This document shows positions 10,079 through 18,465 of a stretch of 64,000 nt of DNA, piece by piece. How positions within the stretch are numbered: the first letter of the stretch is position 1; each line of letters opens with the position of its first letter. Origin of the DNA: Halovenus salina (GTDB lineage: Archaea > Halobacteriota > Halobacteria > Halobacteriales > Haloarculaceae); the NCBI RefSeq assembly GCF_026410925.1, contig NZ_CP112972.1, positions 806,001-870,000 of the forward strand. Reading direction: 5' to 3'. A program made the position numbers and the translations under genes. The notes under the pieces were generated by a model. The model had not been told where the DNA came from and ran no database searches. It saw only the letters and a list, made by a program, of their open reading frames with translations.

Positions 10079-10471
10079 ATGCCAGCTATTCCATCCGAAT
10101 TTCACGACTTCTTCGAGAAGCCGACGTTCGCACACGTCGTAACGATGCTGCCGGACGACCGACCACATACGACACCTGTCTGGGTCGACTACGACATCTC
10201 GGACAACAGATTGCTCGTCAACACCGAGCGCCACCGCCGGAAGGCAAAGAATGTGGCCGAAAACCCAGATGTATCGGTGAGTATGACCGACCCCGACGAC
10301 CCGTACCGGTTCCTCTCTGTCACAGGAACCGTCATCGAGACGACGACAGATGGAGCACGCGAACACGCCGACGAGTTAGCACAGCGGTACGTCGACGAGG
10401 ACTACCCAAGCGAGATACAGACCGAGCGACTCCTGCTCCGGATTCGACCGGACGATATCTTCCACAACTAG
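10079..10471 (+). CDS. PPOX-class (pyridoxamine 5'-phosphate oxidase fold) F420- or flavin-dependent oxidoreductase
   Basis: A protein of 130 residues with the split-barrel flavin/F420-binding fold: FAHVVTMLPDDRPHTTPVWVDYD near the N-terminus, then the RKAKNVAENPDVSVSM strand-helix region and a late LLLRIRPDDIF strand. The length and motifs fit the small family often listed as PPOX-class F420-dependent oxidoreductases. The substrate is unknown. The ATG at 10079 was chosen because the frame upstream reads through the divergent promoter region. It stands alone between the S2P and asd genes. Confidence 0.85.
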   Translation: MPAIPSEFHDFFEKPTFAHVVTMLPDDRPHTTPVWVDYDISDNRLLVNTERHRRKAKNVAENPDVSVSMTDPDDPYRFLSVTGTVIETTTDGAREHADELAQRYVDEDYPSEIQTERLLLRIRPDDIFHN

Positions 10472-10577
10472 CCAGAGCCGACGACGAGACAGCCCGGATA
10501 TTCGATGTCGACAGCAGCAGCGACAGATGTGGACGGTTTCCAAACTGTTTTGACCGATGTCCCACCTACGACACCCT

Positions 10578-11615
10578 ATGACAGTAGCTGTCGGCATCCT
10601 CGGCGCGACGGGGGCAGTGGGCCAGCGCCTGGTCCAACTGCTCGCGCCGCATCCAGAGTTCGAGATTCGAGCGCTCACGGCGAGCGAGGCAAGCGCAGGC
10701 CGGTCCTACGGGGACGCGTCGAAGTGGCGCATCGAGTCGCCGATTCCGGATGCGGTTGCCGAGATGACCGTGACAGAGACGACGCCAGAAGCAGTGCCGG
10801 ACGACCTGGACCTGTTGTTTTCCTCGCTGCCCTCGGATATTGGCCGCGAGGTCGAACCCGCCTTCTGTGAGGCGGGCTACGTCGTCTCCTCGAACTCCTC
10901 GAACGCCCGGACAGCCGACGACGTGCCGCTGACGGTTCCGGAGGTCAACGCCGACCACATCGACCTCATCGAACGTCAGCGTGACGAGCGCGGGTGGGAC
11001 GGCGCACTCGTCAAGAACCCAAACTGCTCGACAATCACGATGGTTCCCCCGCTCGCTGCACTCGACGACGCCTTCGGCCTCGACCGCGTCACCGTCGCAA
11101 CGCTACAGGCGGTGTCGGGCGCGGGGTACGACGGCGTCACCTCGATGGAGATTATCGACAACGCAATTCCACACATCGGCGGCGAAGAGAACAAGATGGA
11201 GACAGAATCACGCAAACTGCTCGGAGAGTTCGACGGCGCGAGCGTCTCTTGGCACGACACACGGGTCGAGGCCTCCTGTAACCGGATTCCGACTCTCGAC
11301 GGCCACCTCGAAAACGTCTGGGTGGAGACGACAGCGGACGCGACTGTCGAAGAGGCAGCCGAGGCCATGGAGTCATATCCCTCGCTAGAGCTTTACAGTT
11401 CACCGGACCAACTCGTCCACGTCTTCGAGGACCCGGAGCGACCACAGCCCCGGCTGGACCGCACACTGGAGGGCGGGATGGCGGTCGCGGCCGGCGGCCT
11501 CAGGTCGACCGACGGCGGCCTCCAGTTCAACTGTCTCGCACACAACACACTGCGGGGCGCGGCGGGTGCGTCACTGCTGAACGGCGAACTCCTGGCCGAA
11601 AAGGGATACATTTGA
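10578..11615 (+). CDS. asd: Aspartate-semialdehyde dehydrogenase
   Basis: Catalyses NADPH-dependent conversion of aspartyl phosphate to aspartate semialdehyde on the route to threonine, methionine and lysine. The 345-residue protein opens with the Rossmann motif GILGATGAVGQ. It has catalytic Cys150 in KNPNCST and the conserved HIGGEENKMETE and SCNRIP segments of the archaeal/fungal-type enzyme. The start at 10578 places the nucleotide-binding motif at residue 7. No other threonine or lysine genes are adjacent. Confidence 0.95.
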   Translation: MTVAVGILGATGAVGQRLVQLLAPHPEFEIRALTASEASAGRSYGDASKWRIESPIPDAVAEMTVTETTPEAVPDDLDLLFSSLPSDIGREVEPAFCEAGYVVSSNSSNARTADDVPLTVPEVNADHIDLIERQRDERGWDGALVKNPNCSTITMVPPLAALDDAFGLDRVTVATLQAVSGAGYDGVTSMEIIDNAIPHIGGEENKMETESRKLLGEFDGASVSWHDTRVEASCNRIPTLDGHLENVWVETTADATVEEAAEAMESYPSLELYSSPDQLVHVFEDPERPQPRLDRTLEGGMAVAAGGLRSTDGGLQFNCLAHNTLRGAAGASLLNGELLAEKGYI

Positions 11616-11655
11616 GGTCAGCAACGGAGGGCTGACCGGAACCCACGCCGAGGCG

Positions 11656-12573
11656 CTATGCCCCGCCCTCGGCGAGTTCGGACTTCATCTCCAGATTGTG
11701 GATTCCGTAGCCGATATCGTCGGCGATTTCTATCAACACCAGCTCCTCCTCGCCGCTGATGGTGGTCTCTGGCTGTGTATACAGGTGCAAGGTTCCGTAG
11801 ATGGTGTCGTTGTACATCGTCGGCACGACCGCACACTCGTTGTACTCAGGGTCCGGCTCTCCGGTGACTTCCGGAGGGAGCGTCGGATCACGTTCGACGA
11901 CCAGTTGGGGCGTCGTGACAGCGGTCTCGGTTCGCTCGCAGGTATCGCTCACGTGGGTCGGTTCGAGAGCGGCAGAATCGATGCCGCGTGCCGCATGCGG
12001 TGTCAAACGGCCATCGTCGTACCGTGTCAGCCAGACGAAGGCGTAGGCGTCGCCGGTGACGAACTGATAGCAGACAGCCTGTTCCAACGGTTCCCGGCTC
12101 TCCTCTCGAACCAGGGACCGATTCACCTCTCGAACCGTCTTTCGTACTCGCTCCAGACGGCCGACTCGCTGTTTAGCGCGGGAGGCCTCGACGGCGTTCT
12201 CGATTCGGTTTGCCAGGACGGTGTACTGGTCGGCGCTGCTGCTCTTTTGGAGGTAATCTGTCACGCCCGCAGAAATCGCTTCGCTCGCGACTGCCTCGCT
12301 GCCCTTGCCGGTGAACAGGATAAACGGAAGCTCAGGAAACTCCGCGCGGACAGATTCGAGGAACTCGATACCGTTGGTGTCGGGCATGTCGTAGTCGGAG
12401 ACCACACAGTCGACATTGTTTTCGTGCAGGTGAGTCATCCCCTCGGTGGGCGAAGCGGCGGTCGTCACGCTGAACTGCGACGATTCCCGGGTCAGAAGCG
12501 TCGGGGTCAACGTGACGAACGACTGGTCATCATCGACGTGAAGCACCTTGATTTCGTCGCCTCCCGGTCCCAT
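11656..12573 (-). CDS. Response regulator: receiver plus GAF-like domain
   Basis: Residues 7-120 form a receiver domain with phosphoacceptor Asp60 (CVVSDYDMP), acidic pair DDD at 14-16 and Lys in YLQK. The remaining part (about 150-295) is a GAF-like sensor fold ending in ...LVLIEIADDIGYGI. There is no DNA-binding or kinase domain. The segment FTGKGSEAVASEAISAG is almost identical in the hybrid kinase at 58244, so the two receivers are paralogues. Haloarchaea carry many such single-output regulators. The output partner cannot be deduced. Confidence 0.85.
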   Translation of the reverse strand: MGPGGDEIKVLHVDDDQSFVTLTPTLLTRESSQFSVTTAASPTEGMTHLHENNVDCVVSDYDMPDTNGIEFLESVRAEFPELPFILFTGKGSEAVASEAISAGVTDYLQKSSSADQYTVLANRIENAVEASRAKQRVGRLERVRKTVREVNRSLVREESREPLEQAVCYQFVTGDAYAFVWLTRYDDGRLTPHAARGIDSAALEPTHVSDTCERTETAVTTPQLVVERDPTLPPEVTGEPDPEYNECAVVPTMYNDTIYGTLHLYTQPETTISGEEELVLIEIADDIGYGIHNLEMKSELAEGGA

Positions 12574-12729
12574 TGTCGGCTGATTATGCTGTGACTGACT
12601 TATAGTTCACTCATTCGTAAATTTCGGACAAAAATAACTTTTGGTGTGTCTTCGCATCGGTAGACCCATCGAGAAGAGCTCAACCTGTACCGACGAGATA
12701 GCACAAAAGGCGGAGTCGATGGCAGGGAA

Positions 12730-12735
12730 TATAAA
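12730..12735 (+). promoter_or_regulatory. TATA box of the flavoprotein gene
   Basis: TATAAA centred about 25 bases before the ATG at 12758. This is the spacing expected of a leaderless haloarchaeal transcript. Confidence 0.65.
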
Positions 12736-12757
12736 CGCCGGGCGAGTGACGTGAGGT

Positions 12758-14116
12758 ATGGAACGCATCGACGTCGCAGTCGTCGGCGGTGGTCCAGCAG
12801 GGACCTCGGCGGCGTGGCAGGCTGCCAAGCACGGCGCCGAGGCGGTCGTTTTCGAGAAGGGAGTTCCGCGGGCCGACCGAGATGGGATGGGCCCGGATTC
12901 GACCGACGCCGCCGGCCTGCTCGATTACTGGGTCGACCTGATGGGGTTCGATCCCGACGAGATCCCCGAAGACATCATCCTCCGTCGGCTCGATGGTGCC
13001 GACTTCATCGGACCCTCAGCGACGCTTTCACTCGACAACACCGGCATCAGCGCCTCGTATCCGCATTTCGGCTGTGCCTTCCACCGGGCGCGCTTCGACG
13101 ACTGGCTCCGCGAGCGAGCCGAAGACGCCGGCGGCCGCTATGCGGTCGGTGACAGTGTCACATCGGTCGAAACTCACGAGAACGGGGGGTACAGCCACAC
13201 GCTGACCCTCTCTGGTGGCGAGCAGGTCGAAGCCGAGTATCTCATTCTGGCGGACGGCCCACAGCGGACCGTCACGGTCGACACCCTCGACCAGTTCACC
13301 GCCGACGGTCACTCGATTGCCGACGTACTTGACCCCTCCTCGGTCAACCACATCGCCTACCAGGAACACCGCGAGGTCCCCGAGGAACTGTACGACCCAC
13401 ACCGGCTGAAGTTCTGGTGGGGCCTAATGCCCGGACACACCGCCTATCCGTGGGTATTTCCCAACGACGGCAACGTCGCTCGAATCGGCCTGACGATGCC
13501 TATCGGGCTGGATATCGAGGACTACGACCACCGCAAGTGGGCGCTGCTCCGGAGCGACGACGAGAAAATACCACAGGGGAAGACGTACATCGAACGCCTC
13601 ATTCATCGCGAGTATCCCGAGTACGACATTGAGGATTTCCCGCTCGTCGAAGAGCGAGGGAAGCGAAAGGGAACAGAGACGTACGCTATCTCCTCGACGC
13701 GGCCGATCGAGTCGCCGACGCGGGCGAACATCGCGGTCGTCGGCGGCGCGATGGGCGGCACCTCCGCGTTCCACGAGGGTGGCGACCACGTGGCCGTCCG
13801 GACCGGAAAAATCGCCGGTCGCCTGGCGGCACAGGGGCAACTCGACCGGTACAACAGTGAGTGGAAGGGGGCCCTAGATACAGAGTTCCTCCGGAACGTC
13901 ACGATGGCCGACCTCGTCAGAGAGTACGAGCCGGCAGACTGGGACCGCGCCTTCGAGACCGCCGGGACGATGACCAATCAGGGCGAGCGCTCGCTGCTCG
14001 GGCTGCTCAAATCGGGACTCTCCGGCGTCAAGCTCCTCCGGGAGTACCAGCGGCGGAAGCGCTCGTTCTCCGACGGCAACTACGTCCAGTTCAGCGAGTC
14101 GGAGTACAGCTTCTAA
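12758..14116 (+). CDS. Geranylgeranyl reductase-family FAD-dependent oxidoreductase
   Basis: A flavoprotein of 452 residues with an N-terminal FAD-binding VVGGGPAGTSAAWQAAKHG motif, mid-protein LILADGP, and a late IAVVGGAMGG...HEGGDHVAVRTG motif characteristic of geranylgeranyl reductases. The family hydrogenates isoprenoid double bonds of archaeal ether lipids or menaquinone, or forms part of related reductases; haloarchaea carry several paralogues, so the exact substrate is uncertain. A good TATA box sits 25 bases upstream of the ATG. It is convergent with coaD. Confidence 0.85.
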   Translation: MERIDVAVVGGGPAGTSAAWQAAKHGAEAVVFEKGVPRADRDGMGPDSTDAAGLLDYWVDLMGFDPDEIPEDIILRRLDGADFIGPSATLSLDNTGISASYPHFGCAFHRARFDDWLRERAEDAGGRYAVGDSVTSVETHENGGYSHTLTLSGGEQVEAEYLILADGPQRTVTVDTLDQFTADGHSIADVLDPSSVNHIAYQEHREVPEELYDPHRLKFWWGLMPGHTAYPWVFPNDGNVARIGLTMPIGLDIEDYDHRKWALLRSDDEKIPQGKTYIERLIHREYPEYDIEDFPLVEERGKRKGTETYAISSTRPIESPTRANIAVVGGAMGGTSAFHEGGDHVAVRTGKIAGRLAAQGQLDRYNSEWKGALDTEFLRNVTMADLVREYEPADWDRAFETAGTMTNQGERSLLGLLKSGLSGVKLLREYQRRKRSFSDGNYVQFSESEYSF

Positions 14117-14135
14117 GAACAGTTCTGTTCGGCGG

Positions 14136-14654
14136 TCACTCCAGCAGGCGGCCGTGTTCGTCGATCTCGCCGTTGCGGATGCGTGTGCTGCTGATTCGGG
14201 TGCCGTCCTCAGCGACGACAAAGGGGGCCGTGTGAATTTCGAGCCGAGGCAGGTCGTTCGCGACGCGCGTCTCGTTGAGTTCGTAGGCACGTCGCTGTGC
14301 TTTGGCCTCGGGCGAGACCACGAGCGCGTCGGCGTCGGGCCGAGAGGCTGCCGGGCCGTGTGTGTCTTCGAGCGTGACAATCTCGTAGCTGGCACTGTAG
14401 GTATTGGCGAGGTTCTCCAATTCCGCGTCGAGTCTGTCACGGCGTTCCTCGATCGGGCCGAGCTGTGCGGCGTGGTCTGGGTCGCTCCGTGTCTGCGTGG
14501 CGACGGCTGAATCCGTGAGACCGACGATGACGTGGCCGTCGCCGGTCCCGTCGTGGCTCGCCGTCTGGAACGCGGTATGTAACAGCGCCCGGTGGCCGTT
14601 GTGAATTGGGGTGAACGTTCCCCCGAGGATTGCAATCCGTTCGTTTCGAGTCAC
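14136..14654 (-). CDS. coaD: Archaeal-type phosphopantetheine adenylyltransferase
   Basis: Catalyses ATP-dependent adenylylation of 4'-phosphopantetheine in coenzyme A synthesis. Signatures are GGTFTPIHNGH near the N-terminus and ISSTRIRNGEID near the C-terminus, the paired nucleotidyltransferase motifs, with the spacing of the archaeal PPAT family. I use the GTG at 14654 (VTRNERIAIL), which puts the first motif about eight residues in; another in-frame GTG at 14669 would add five residues. It is unrelated in sequence detail to NadM at 205-720, although both share the fold. Confidence 0.88.
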   Translation of the reverse strand: MTRNERIAILGGTFTPIHNGHRALLHTAFQTASHDGTGDGHVIVGLTDSAVATQTRSDPDHAAQLGPIEERRDRLDAELENLANTYSASYEIVTLEDTHGPAASRPDADALVVSPEAKAQRRAYELNETRVANDLPRLEIHTAPFVVAEDGTRISSTRIRNGEIDEHGRLLE

Positions 14655-14669
14655 AGTTCCGTTATACAC

Positions 14670-14983
14670 GGTCGATTGTCGTATACGTACTGGTTCGGAC
14701 CGAAGGCAGGGTTCATGTCCTCCCAGCTCAAAGGGTGGGTGCGTGCCCTAGTCCCCGCCAGAGTAGACCCATACGGGTGCAATGACGCGCGGCGAACCCG
14801 GGCACGCGACAGACCGGACGACAGTGTCCATCGATTCGGAAAACGCCCGCACGAGGGTTAGCCGGCTGACGCGGCACGCCGCCAGGGATGATGCCGGTCG
14901 TTAGTGTTTCGGGCGTACATTTTCCGCGAGACAGTGAGCTTCTTGAGCCGGTGGCCCGAACAACAAAGACGGTGTATCCGTCG
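14670..14983. other. 313-base gap without a convincing protein gene
   Basis: Short open frames on both strands here lack protein-like composition. The only ordered signal I find is the H/ACA-like hairpin at 14741-14811. Bases 14812-14880 can form a second weak hairpin (CAGACCGG with CCGGCTG) but without a clear ACA box. Confidence 0.6.
14741..14811 (+). ncRNA. Candidate H/ACA-type guide RNA hairpin (23S pseudouridylation)
   Basis: An 8-bp perfect lower stem (GCGTGCCC at 14741-14748 with GGGCACGC at 14800-14807) encloses a pocket and an upper hairpin (ACCC-ATAC-GGGT) whose 3' strand contains AATGA, resembling the bulge and GA of a kink-turn. ACA lies one base after the stem (14809-14811), and 14 bases separate the top of the 3' pocket strand from ACA, the spacing H/ACA guides require. 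The 3' pocket strand AACCC can pair with GGGUU, and GTC in the 5' strand with GAC. This fits the conserved 23S stretch GGGUU-U-A-GAC, whose third U (E. coli 2586 equivalent) is pseudouridylated in haloarchaea. The upper stem is imperfect and the 5' pairing is only three bases. Confidence 0.42.
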
Positions 14984-15157
14984 ATGAGACGACCCTCGGA
15001 GTGCCCGAACTGTGGTATCAGCTGGGAAGGCCACGAGCCTGCTGAGGCACAGGTCAAACCGACCGACGCCGAGCGCTTCGAGATAGCGTACTACACCGAG
15101 ACGGAGTCCGGAGCGTGGCGATGTCTTCGGTGTTCACACGTCACGACGGGCGATTGA
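14984..15157 (+). CDS. Small CxxC zinc-finger protein, 57 residues
   Basis: The frame starting MRRPSECPNCG contains CPNC near the N-terminus and CLRC near the C-terminus, a four-cysteine zinc site enclosing about 35 residues. Small proteins of this kind are numerous in haloarchaea and mostly of unknown function. I chose the ATG at 14984 because the frame upstream, although open, is not protein-like. It lies ten bases from the convergent DoxX-type gene. Confidence 0.7.
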   Translation: MRRPSECPNCGISWEGHEPAEAQVKPTDAERFEIAYYTETESGAWRCLRCSHVTTGD

Positions 15158-15167
15158 GACCAGACTG

Positions 15168-15575
15168 CTACACGTTGTTTGTGGGCTTCGTGTACCAGAA
15201 CGCGAGTGCGATAAGCACGCCCTGAAGCGGCAGTCGTCCCCAGCGGACGAGTGCAGACGGGTCGCCGCCGCCAGACAAGCCTTCGATGACGACGCCGCTT
15301 GTTGCCATGTAGATGTTCGCCGGGTAGATTGCGAGCAACAGCGCTACCGTTCCCCAGGCCGCATACTGTCGGGTTCGGGGAACCAACAGCCCAACTCCGA
15401 CAGCAATCTCTGCGAGTCCTGAGAGATAAACCAACGCGAGTGGAAACGGCAACAGCGGCGGAATAATCTGTGCGTAGAGGTCGGGAACGACGAAGTGAAG
15501 GATGCCAGCGACGACGTAGGCCGGTGCCATCACGTAGAGTATCGGGCGCTTGAGGCGACCGAGGATAGAACTCAT
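15168..15575 (-). CDS. DoxX-family membrane protein
   Basis: A protein of 135 residues with four predicted membrane helices. The conserved pattern YVVAGILHFVVPDLYAQIIPP and the LSGLAEIAVGVGLLVP segment match the DoxX / DoxX-like family of quinone-associated or uncharacterised inner-membrane proteins. The specific role is unknown. It lies between a small zinc-finger gene and a divergently transcribed HTH_10 regulator. Confidence 0.8.
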   Translation of the reverse strand: MSSILGRLKRPILYVMAPAYVVAGILHFVVPDLYAQIIPPLLPFPLALVYLSGLAEIAVGVGLLVPRTRQYAAWGTVALLLAIYPANIYMATSGVVIEGLSGGGDPSALVRWGRLPLQGVLIALAFWYTKPTNNV

Positions 15576-15722
15576 TATCTACGGTAGGGCAGACAGGAAC
15601 GAAATGGTTTCGTCTGCTGGTGTGCGTCAGAAGTCGTCGATAGATTGCCTTCCTGGCGAAAGCAACAGGTGGGTCCGCCCCCAATCGAAACACACAGTAG
15701 TGACGATGTTCCAACAAGATTC

Positions 15723-16403
15723 ATGGGACTGCTGGCCGAGTACGAGATTACCTGCGAGGGGTTGCCGTTTGTCGCTGTCGCCAAAGAGGTTCCTGAGACG
15801 ACCCTGGAGCTCAAATTTCACCCGAGCGAGAGCCATTACACGGCCTTTCTCGTCCGCGTAACCGAGGGGCCTGCCGACGCGGTCGAGCAGGCGTTCGAGG
15901 CGGGAGCGTTCGTCGCCGACTACGCTCCTATCGAACGCGAGGATGCCACGCCGTGTTACCGGGTCGAGCCGGCGATATCGATATCGATGAGAGACCAGCT
16001 CGGCGACTACGTCGATGACGTGACCGAACTCCAGGCGCTTGCGGCCGCCGACGCCGATATCAAGGGAATTCGAGTCACCGCCACCGGCTGGATTCAAAGC
16101 GGCTGGTTTGCCGACCGGGAGACACTCGACAGCTTCCGCTCGTTCTGGGAGCGAAACGGCAGATTCCAGCTGCGCCGGCTGACTCCCGCCGCCGACGCGG
16201 GTGACGCAGACGCCGGTCTCACCGACCGCCAACGCGAGGCGCTGTTGACCGCCAACGAGATGGGCTATTTCGAGATTCCCCGGACGGCCTCGCTCGAAGA
16301 TGTCGCCGACGAGCTGGAGATTACCGCCTCCTCGCTCTCCGAGCGGCTCCGGCGTGCCCACTCACATCTCATCGACACTGTCGTCTCCTACAGTATCGAC
16401 TAG
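15723..16403 (+). CDS. HTH_10 (bacterio-opsin activator-type) transcriptional regulator
   Basis: A protein of 226 residues. The C-terminal 55 (LTDRQREALLTANEMGYFEIP...EITASSLSERLRRAHSHLID) form the HTH_10 DNA-binding domain first seen in haloarchaeal Bat. The N-terminal portion resembles the ligand-sensing part common to these regulators. The ATG at 15723 (MGLLAEYEI) gives the standard N-terminus. It lies directly upstream of, and in the same direction as, the ABC exporter pair, so it may control that transport operon; that is inference from position. Confidence 0.85.
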   Translation: MGLLAEYEITCEGLPFVAVAKEVPETTLELKFHPSESHYTAFLVRVTEGPADAVEQAFEAGAFVADYAPIEREDATPCYRVEPAISISMRDQLGDYVDDVTELQALAAADADIKGIRVTATGWIQSGWFADRETLDSFRSFWERNGRFQLRRLTPAADAGDADAGLTDRQREALLTANEMGYFEIPRTASLEDVADELEITASSLSERLRRAHSHLIDTVVSYSID

Positions 16404-16420
16404 CAACACGCCGCCCGTCT

Positions 16421-16438
16421 GGCCGTATATAAACGGCC
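16421..16438 (+). promoter_or_regulatory. Palindrome overlapping a TATA box upstream of the ABC exporter
   Basis: GGCCGT and ACGGCC form a perfect 6-bp inverted repeat around ATATAA. A TATA box within a palindrome is a natural repressor operator. It lies 51 bases before the exporter ATPase start, so it would give a leader of about 25 bases. Confidence 0.55.
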
Positions 16439-16489
16439 TCACGGCTGAGAGAAGCAGCTACCCGGCGGTCTCTCGAATGAGGTTCTGGT

Positions 16490-17515
16490 ATGGTAGAATC
16501 TCAGAACCGAACAGAGACGGAACTCGCAATCGATGCACAGGACGTTCACGTGACCTACGCCGATGGGACAACGGCCGTTCGCGGGGCAACCCTCCAGGTC
16601 GAGCGCGGGGAGTTTTTCGGCTTTCTCGGACCGAACGGCGCGGGAAAGACGACCTCAATCAAGACCCTCGCGACACTGCTTCACCCGACGGACGGCTCGG
16701 TCCGCATCAACGGTTACGACACGGTTTCGGAGCCACAGGCGGTCCGCGAGTCAATCGGCTACATGGCCCAGGAGACGAGTATCGACAGAGAACTCTCACC
16801 CCGGGAGAACCTCCGACTCACCTGCGAACTGTACGGGGTTCCCGAGTCCGAACGTGAGGGGCGAATCGAGGAACTGCTCGAGCTCGTCGGCCTGGGTGAC
16901 GTTGCAGACACGCGCTCGGAGAAGTTCTCCGGCGGGATGAAAAAGCGCCTCGACGCCGCGACGGTCCTGGTCCACCAGCCGCCGGTCGTCTTCCTCGACG
17001 AGCCGACCACCGGTCTCGACCCCGAGGCACGACTTCGGCTCTGGGAGTACTTCGAGCGAATCAACGACCAGGGGACGACGGTGTTTCTCACGACGCAGTA
17101 CCTCGAAGAGGCCGACCAGCTCTGTGATCGGCTCTCGCTCCTGCAGGATGGACAGGTCATCGCGACCGGCCGGCCGGAGGAGCTCAAATCCGACGTCGGC
17201 GTCGATGTTATAGATCTGACACTCGCTGACGCCGATGAGAACAAACACCGCGCAAAACAGCTCCTTCAGCGTCTCGACGCGGTCGAGGGTGCGACCGTCG
17301 CGACGACCACCGCCGGCGTGACAGTCCGGTCCCCGGCGGTCCGGGGGGCGGCTAACGAGGTGTTTGGCGCACTCGACGACGCCGGTATTACCGTCGAGAG
17401 CTTCGATATCCACTCGCCGACGCTTGACGACGTATTCCTCGCGCTGACCGATGACTCCACGGAGGAGTCGCCGACGACTGGAATGGCCTCGCTCGGGACG
17501 GAGGTGACACAATGA
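16490..17515 (+). CDS. ABC transporter ATP-binding protein (DrrA-like exporter)
   Basis: The ATPase of a two-gene exporter, 341 residues. Walker A GPNGAGKT is at 47-54, the signature SGGMKKR at about 147, and Walker B VVFLDEPTTGLDP follows. The C-terminal about 100 residues form the accessory domain of the DrrA/CcmA-type drug or polysaccharide exporters. It overlaps the permease gene by four bases (ATGA), implying translational coupling. It is probably regulated through the palindrome at 16421-16438. Confidence 0.92.
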   Translation: MVESQNRTETELAIDAQDVHVTYADGTTAVRGATLQVERGEFFGFLGPNGAGKTTSIKTLATLLHPTDGSVRINGYDTVSEPQAVRESIGYMAQETSIDRELSPRENLRLTCELYGVPESEREGRIEELLELVGLGDVADTRSEKFSGGMKKRLDAATVLVHQPPVVFLDEPTTGLDPEARLRLWEYFERINDQGTTVFLTTQYLEEADQLCDRLSLLQDGQVIATGRPEELKSDVGVDVIDLTLADADENKHRAKQLLQRLDAVEGATVATTTAGVTVRSPAVRGAANEVFGALDDAGITVESFDIHSPTLDDVFLALTDDSTEESPTTGMASLGTEVTQ

Positions 17516-18408
17516 GCGACCGGTCGGCTGCGGTGCAGAAAGCGTCCGGGAACGGTCCAGCGACCGACGTTCGGGTCAGCTTCAAGCGCTGGCTCGTCAA
17601 GACCGCTCGCAACCCCTACGTGACCTTCACGTCGCTCGTCCAGCCGGTCATCTTCCTCGTCCTCTTCGTCGAGGTTTTCGGGGCCGTCTCTGAGGGTGCT
17701 CTCGCCGAGGTGTTCGCCGACGATATCAGCTACGTCGCGTATCTGACGCCGGCTATCGTCATCATGTCGACGCTGTCGTCGGCCGCGGTCTCTGGTATCG
17801 GCCTCGTCGCCGACATGGAGGAAGGAATGTTCGAGAAGATACTCGTCTCGCCGATGAACCGAAGCGCGATGTTTCTCGGGAAGGTCCTCTCGGAGGTCGC
17901 GCGCATCGTCGTCCAGAGCACCATTATCCTGGTGCTCGGCTACGTCCTCCTGGCGGTCAAGACGGGCGCGTCCGTCGACGAGTACATCCAGACCGGGCTC
18001 GCAGGATTCCTCGGCGTCATCGCCGTCACGGTCGTCTTCGGCGGGGTCTTCATGGCGTACTCGAACATCGTCGCGCTGGTGACCCGCGACCAGGAGGCGA
18101 CGATCATGCTCGCCAACCTGCTCACGTTTCCGCTGGTCTTCGTTTCGAGTGCCTTCCTGCCGCTGGACGTGTTGCCGGGCTGGATAGAGACCGCCGCGGT
18201 GGTCAATCCGATCACCTACGGCGTCGACAGTATCCGTGCGATCATGCTCGGTGAGGACGTGATGACCGTCATCGACGTGACGGCCTTCGGCGGACTGTGG
18301 AACACGGTCGTGCCCGCGGTTGCCGTCCTGACCGGCTGTCTGCTCGTCCTCGGTGGATTCGCCGTCCGGCTGCTCCGACGCGCCGCCAGGGCCGACGTCC
18401 AATCCTGA
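17512..18408 (+). CDS. ABC-2 type transporter permease
   Basis: A membrane protein of 298 residues with six predicted helices and the ABC-2 family pattern: an N-terminal cytoplasmic segment, then FTSLVQPVIFLVLFVEVFG, and later NLLTFPLVFVSSAFLPLDVLPGW. It pairs with the preceding ATPase to form an exporter, likely as a dimer of each. The substrate is unknown; relatives export drugs, lipids or polymers. Confidence 0.92.
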   Translation: MSDRSAAVQKASGNGPATDVRVSFKRWLVKTARNPYVTFTSLVQPVIFLVLFVEVFGAVSEGALAEVFADDISYVAYLTPAIVIMSTLSSAAVSGIGLVADMEEGMFEKILVSPMNRSAMFLGKVLSEVARIVVQSTIILVLGYVLLAVKTGASVDEYIQTGLAGFLGVIAVTVVFGGVFMAYSNIVALVTRDQEATIMLANLLTFPLVFVSSAFLPLDVLPGWIETAAVVNPITYGVDSIRAIMLGEDVMTVIDVTAFGGLWNTVVPAVAVLTGCLLVLGGFAVRLLRRAARADVQS

Positions 18409-18465
18409 TTGGTGTGAGTCTGTACCGTCGTGGCGACCCAACCCACCGTCCTGTGAAAGGATGAG

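Noticed and set aside
14670-14983. Possible RNase P or SRP RNA in the gap
   Set aside because: The universal core motifs of those RNAs are missing; only an H/ACA-like hairpin fits.
17266-18441. A 391-codon frame antisense to the ABC pair
   Set aside because: It is rich in Asp/Arg with no domain and lies opposite clear transporter genes.
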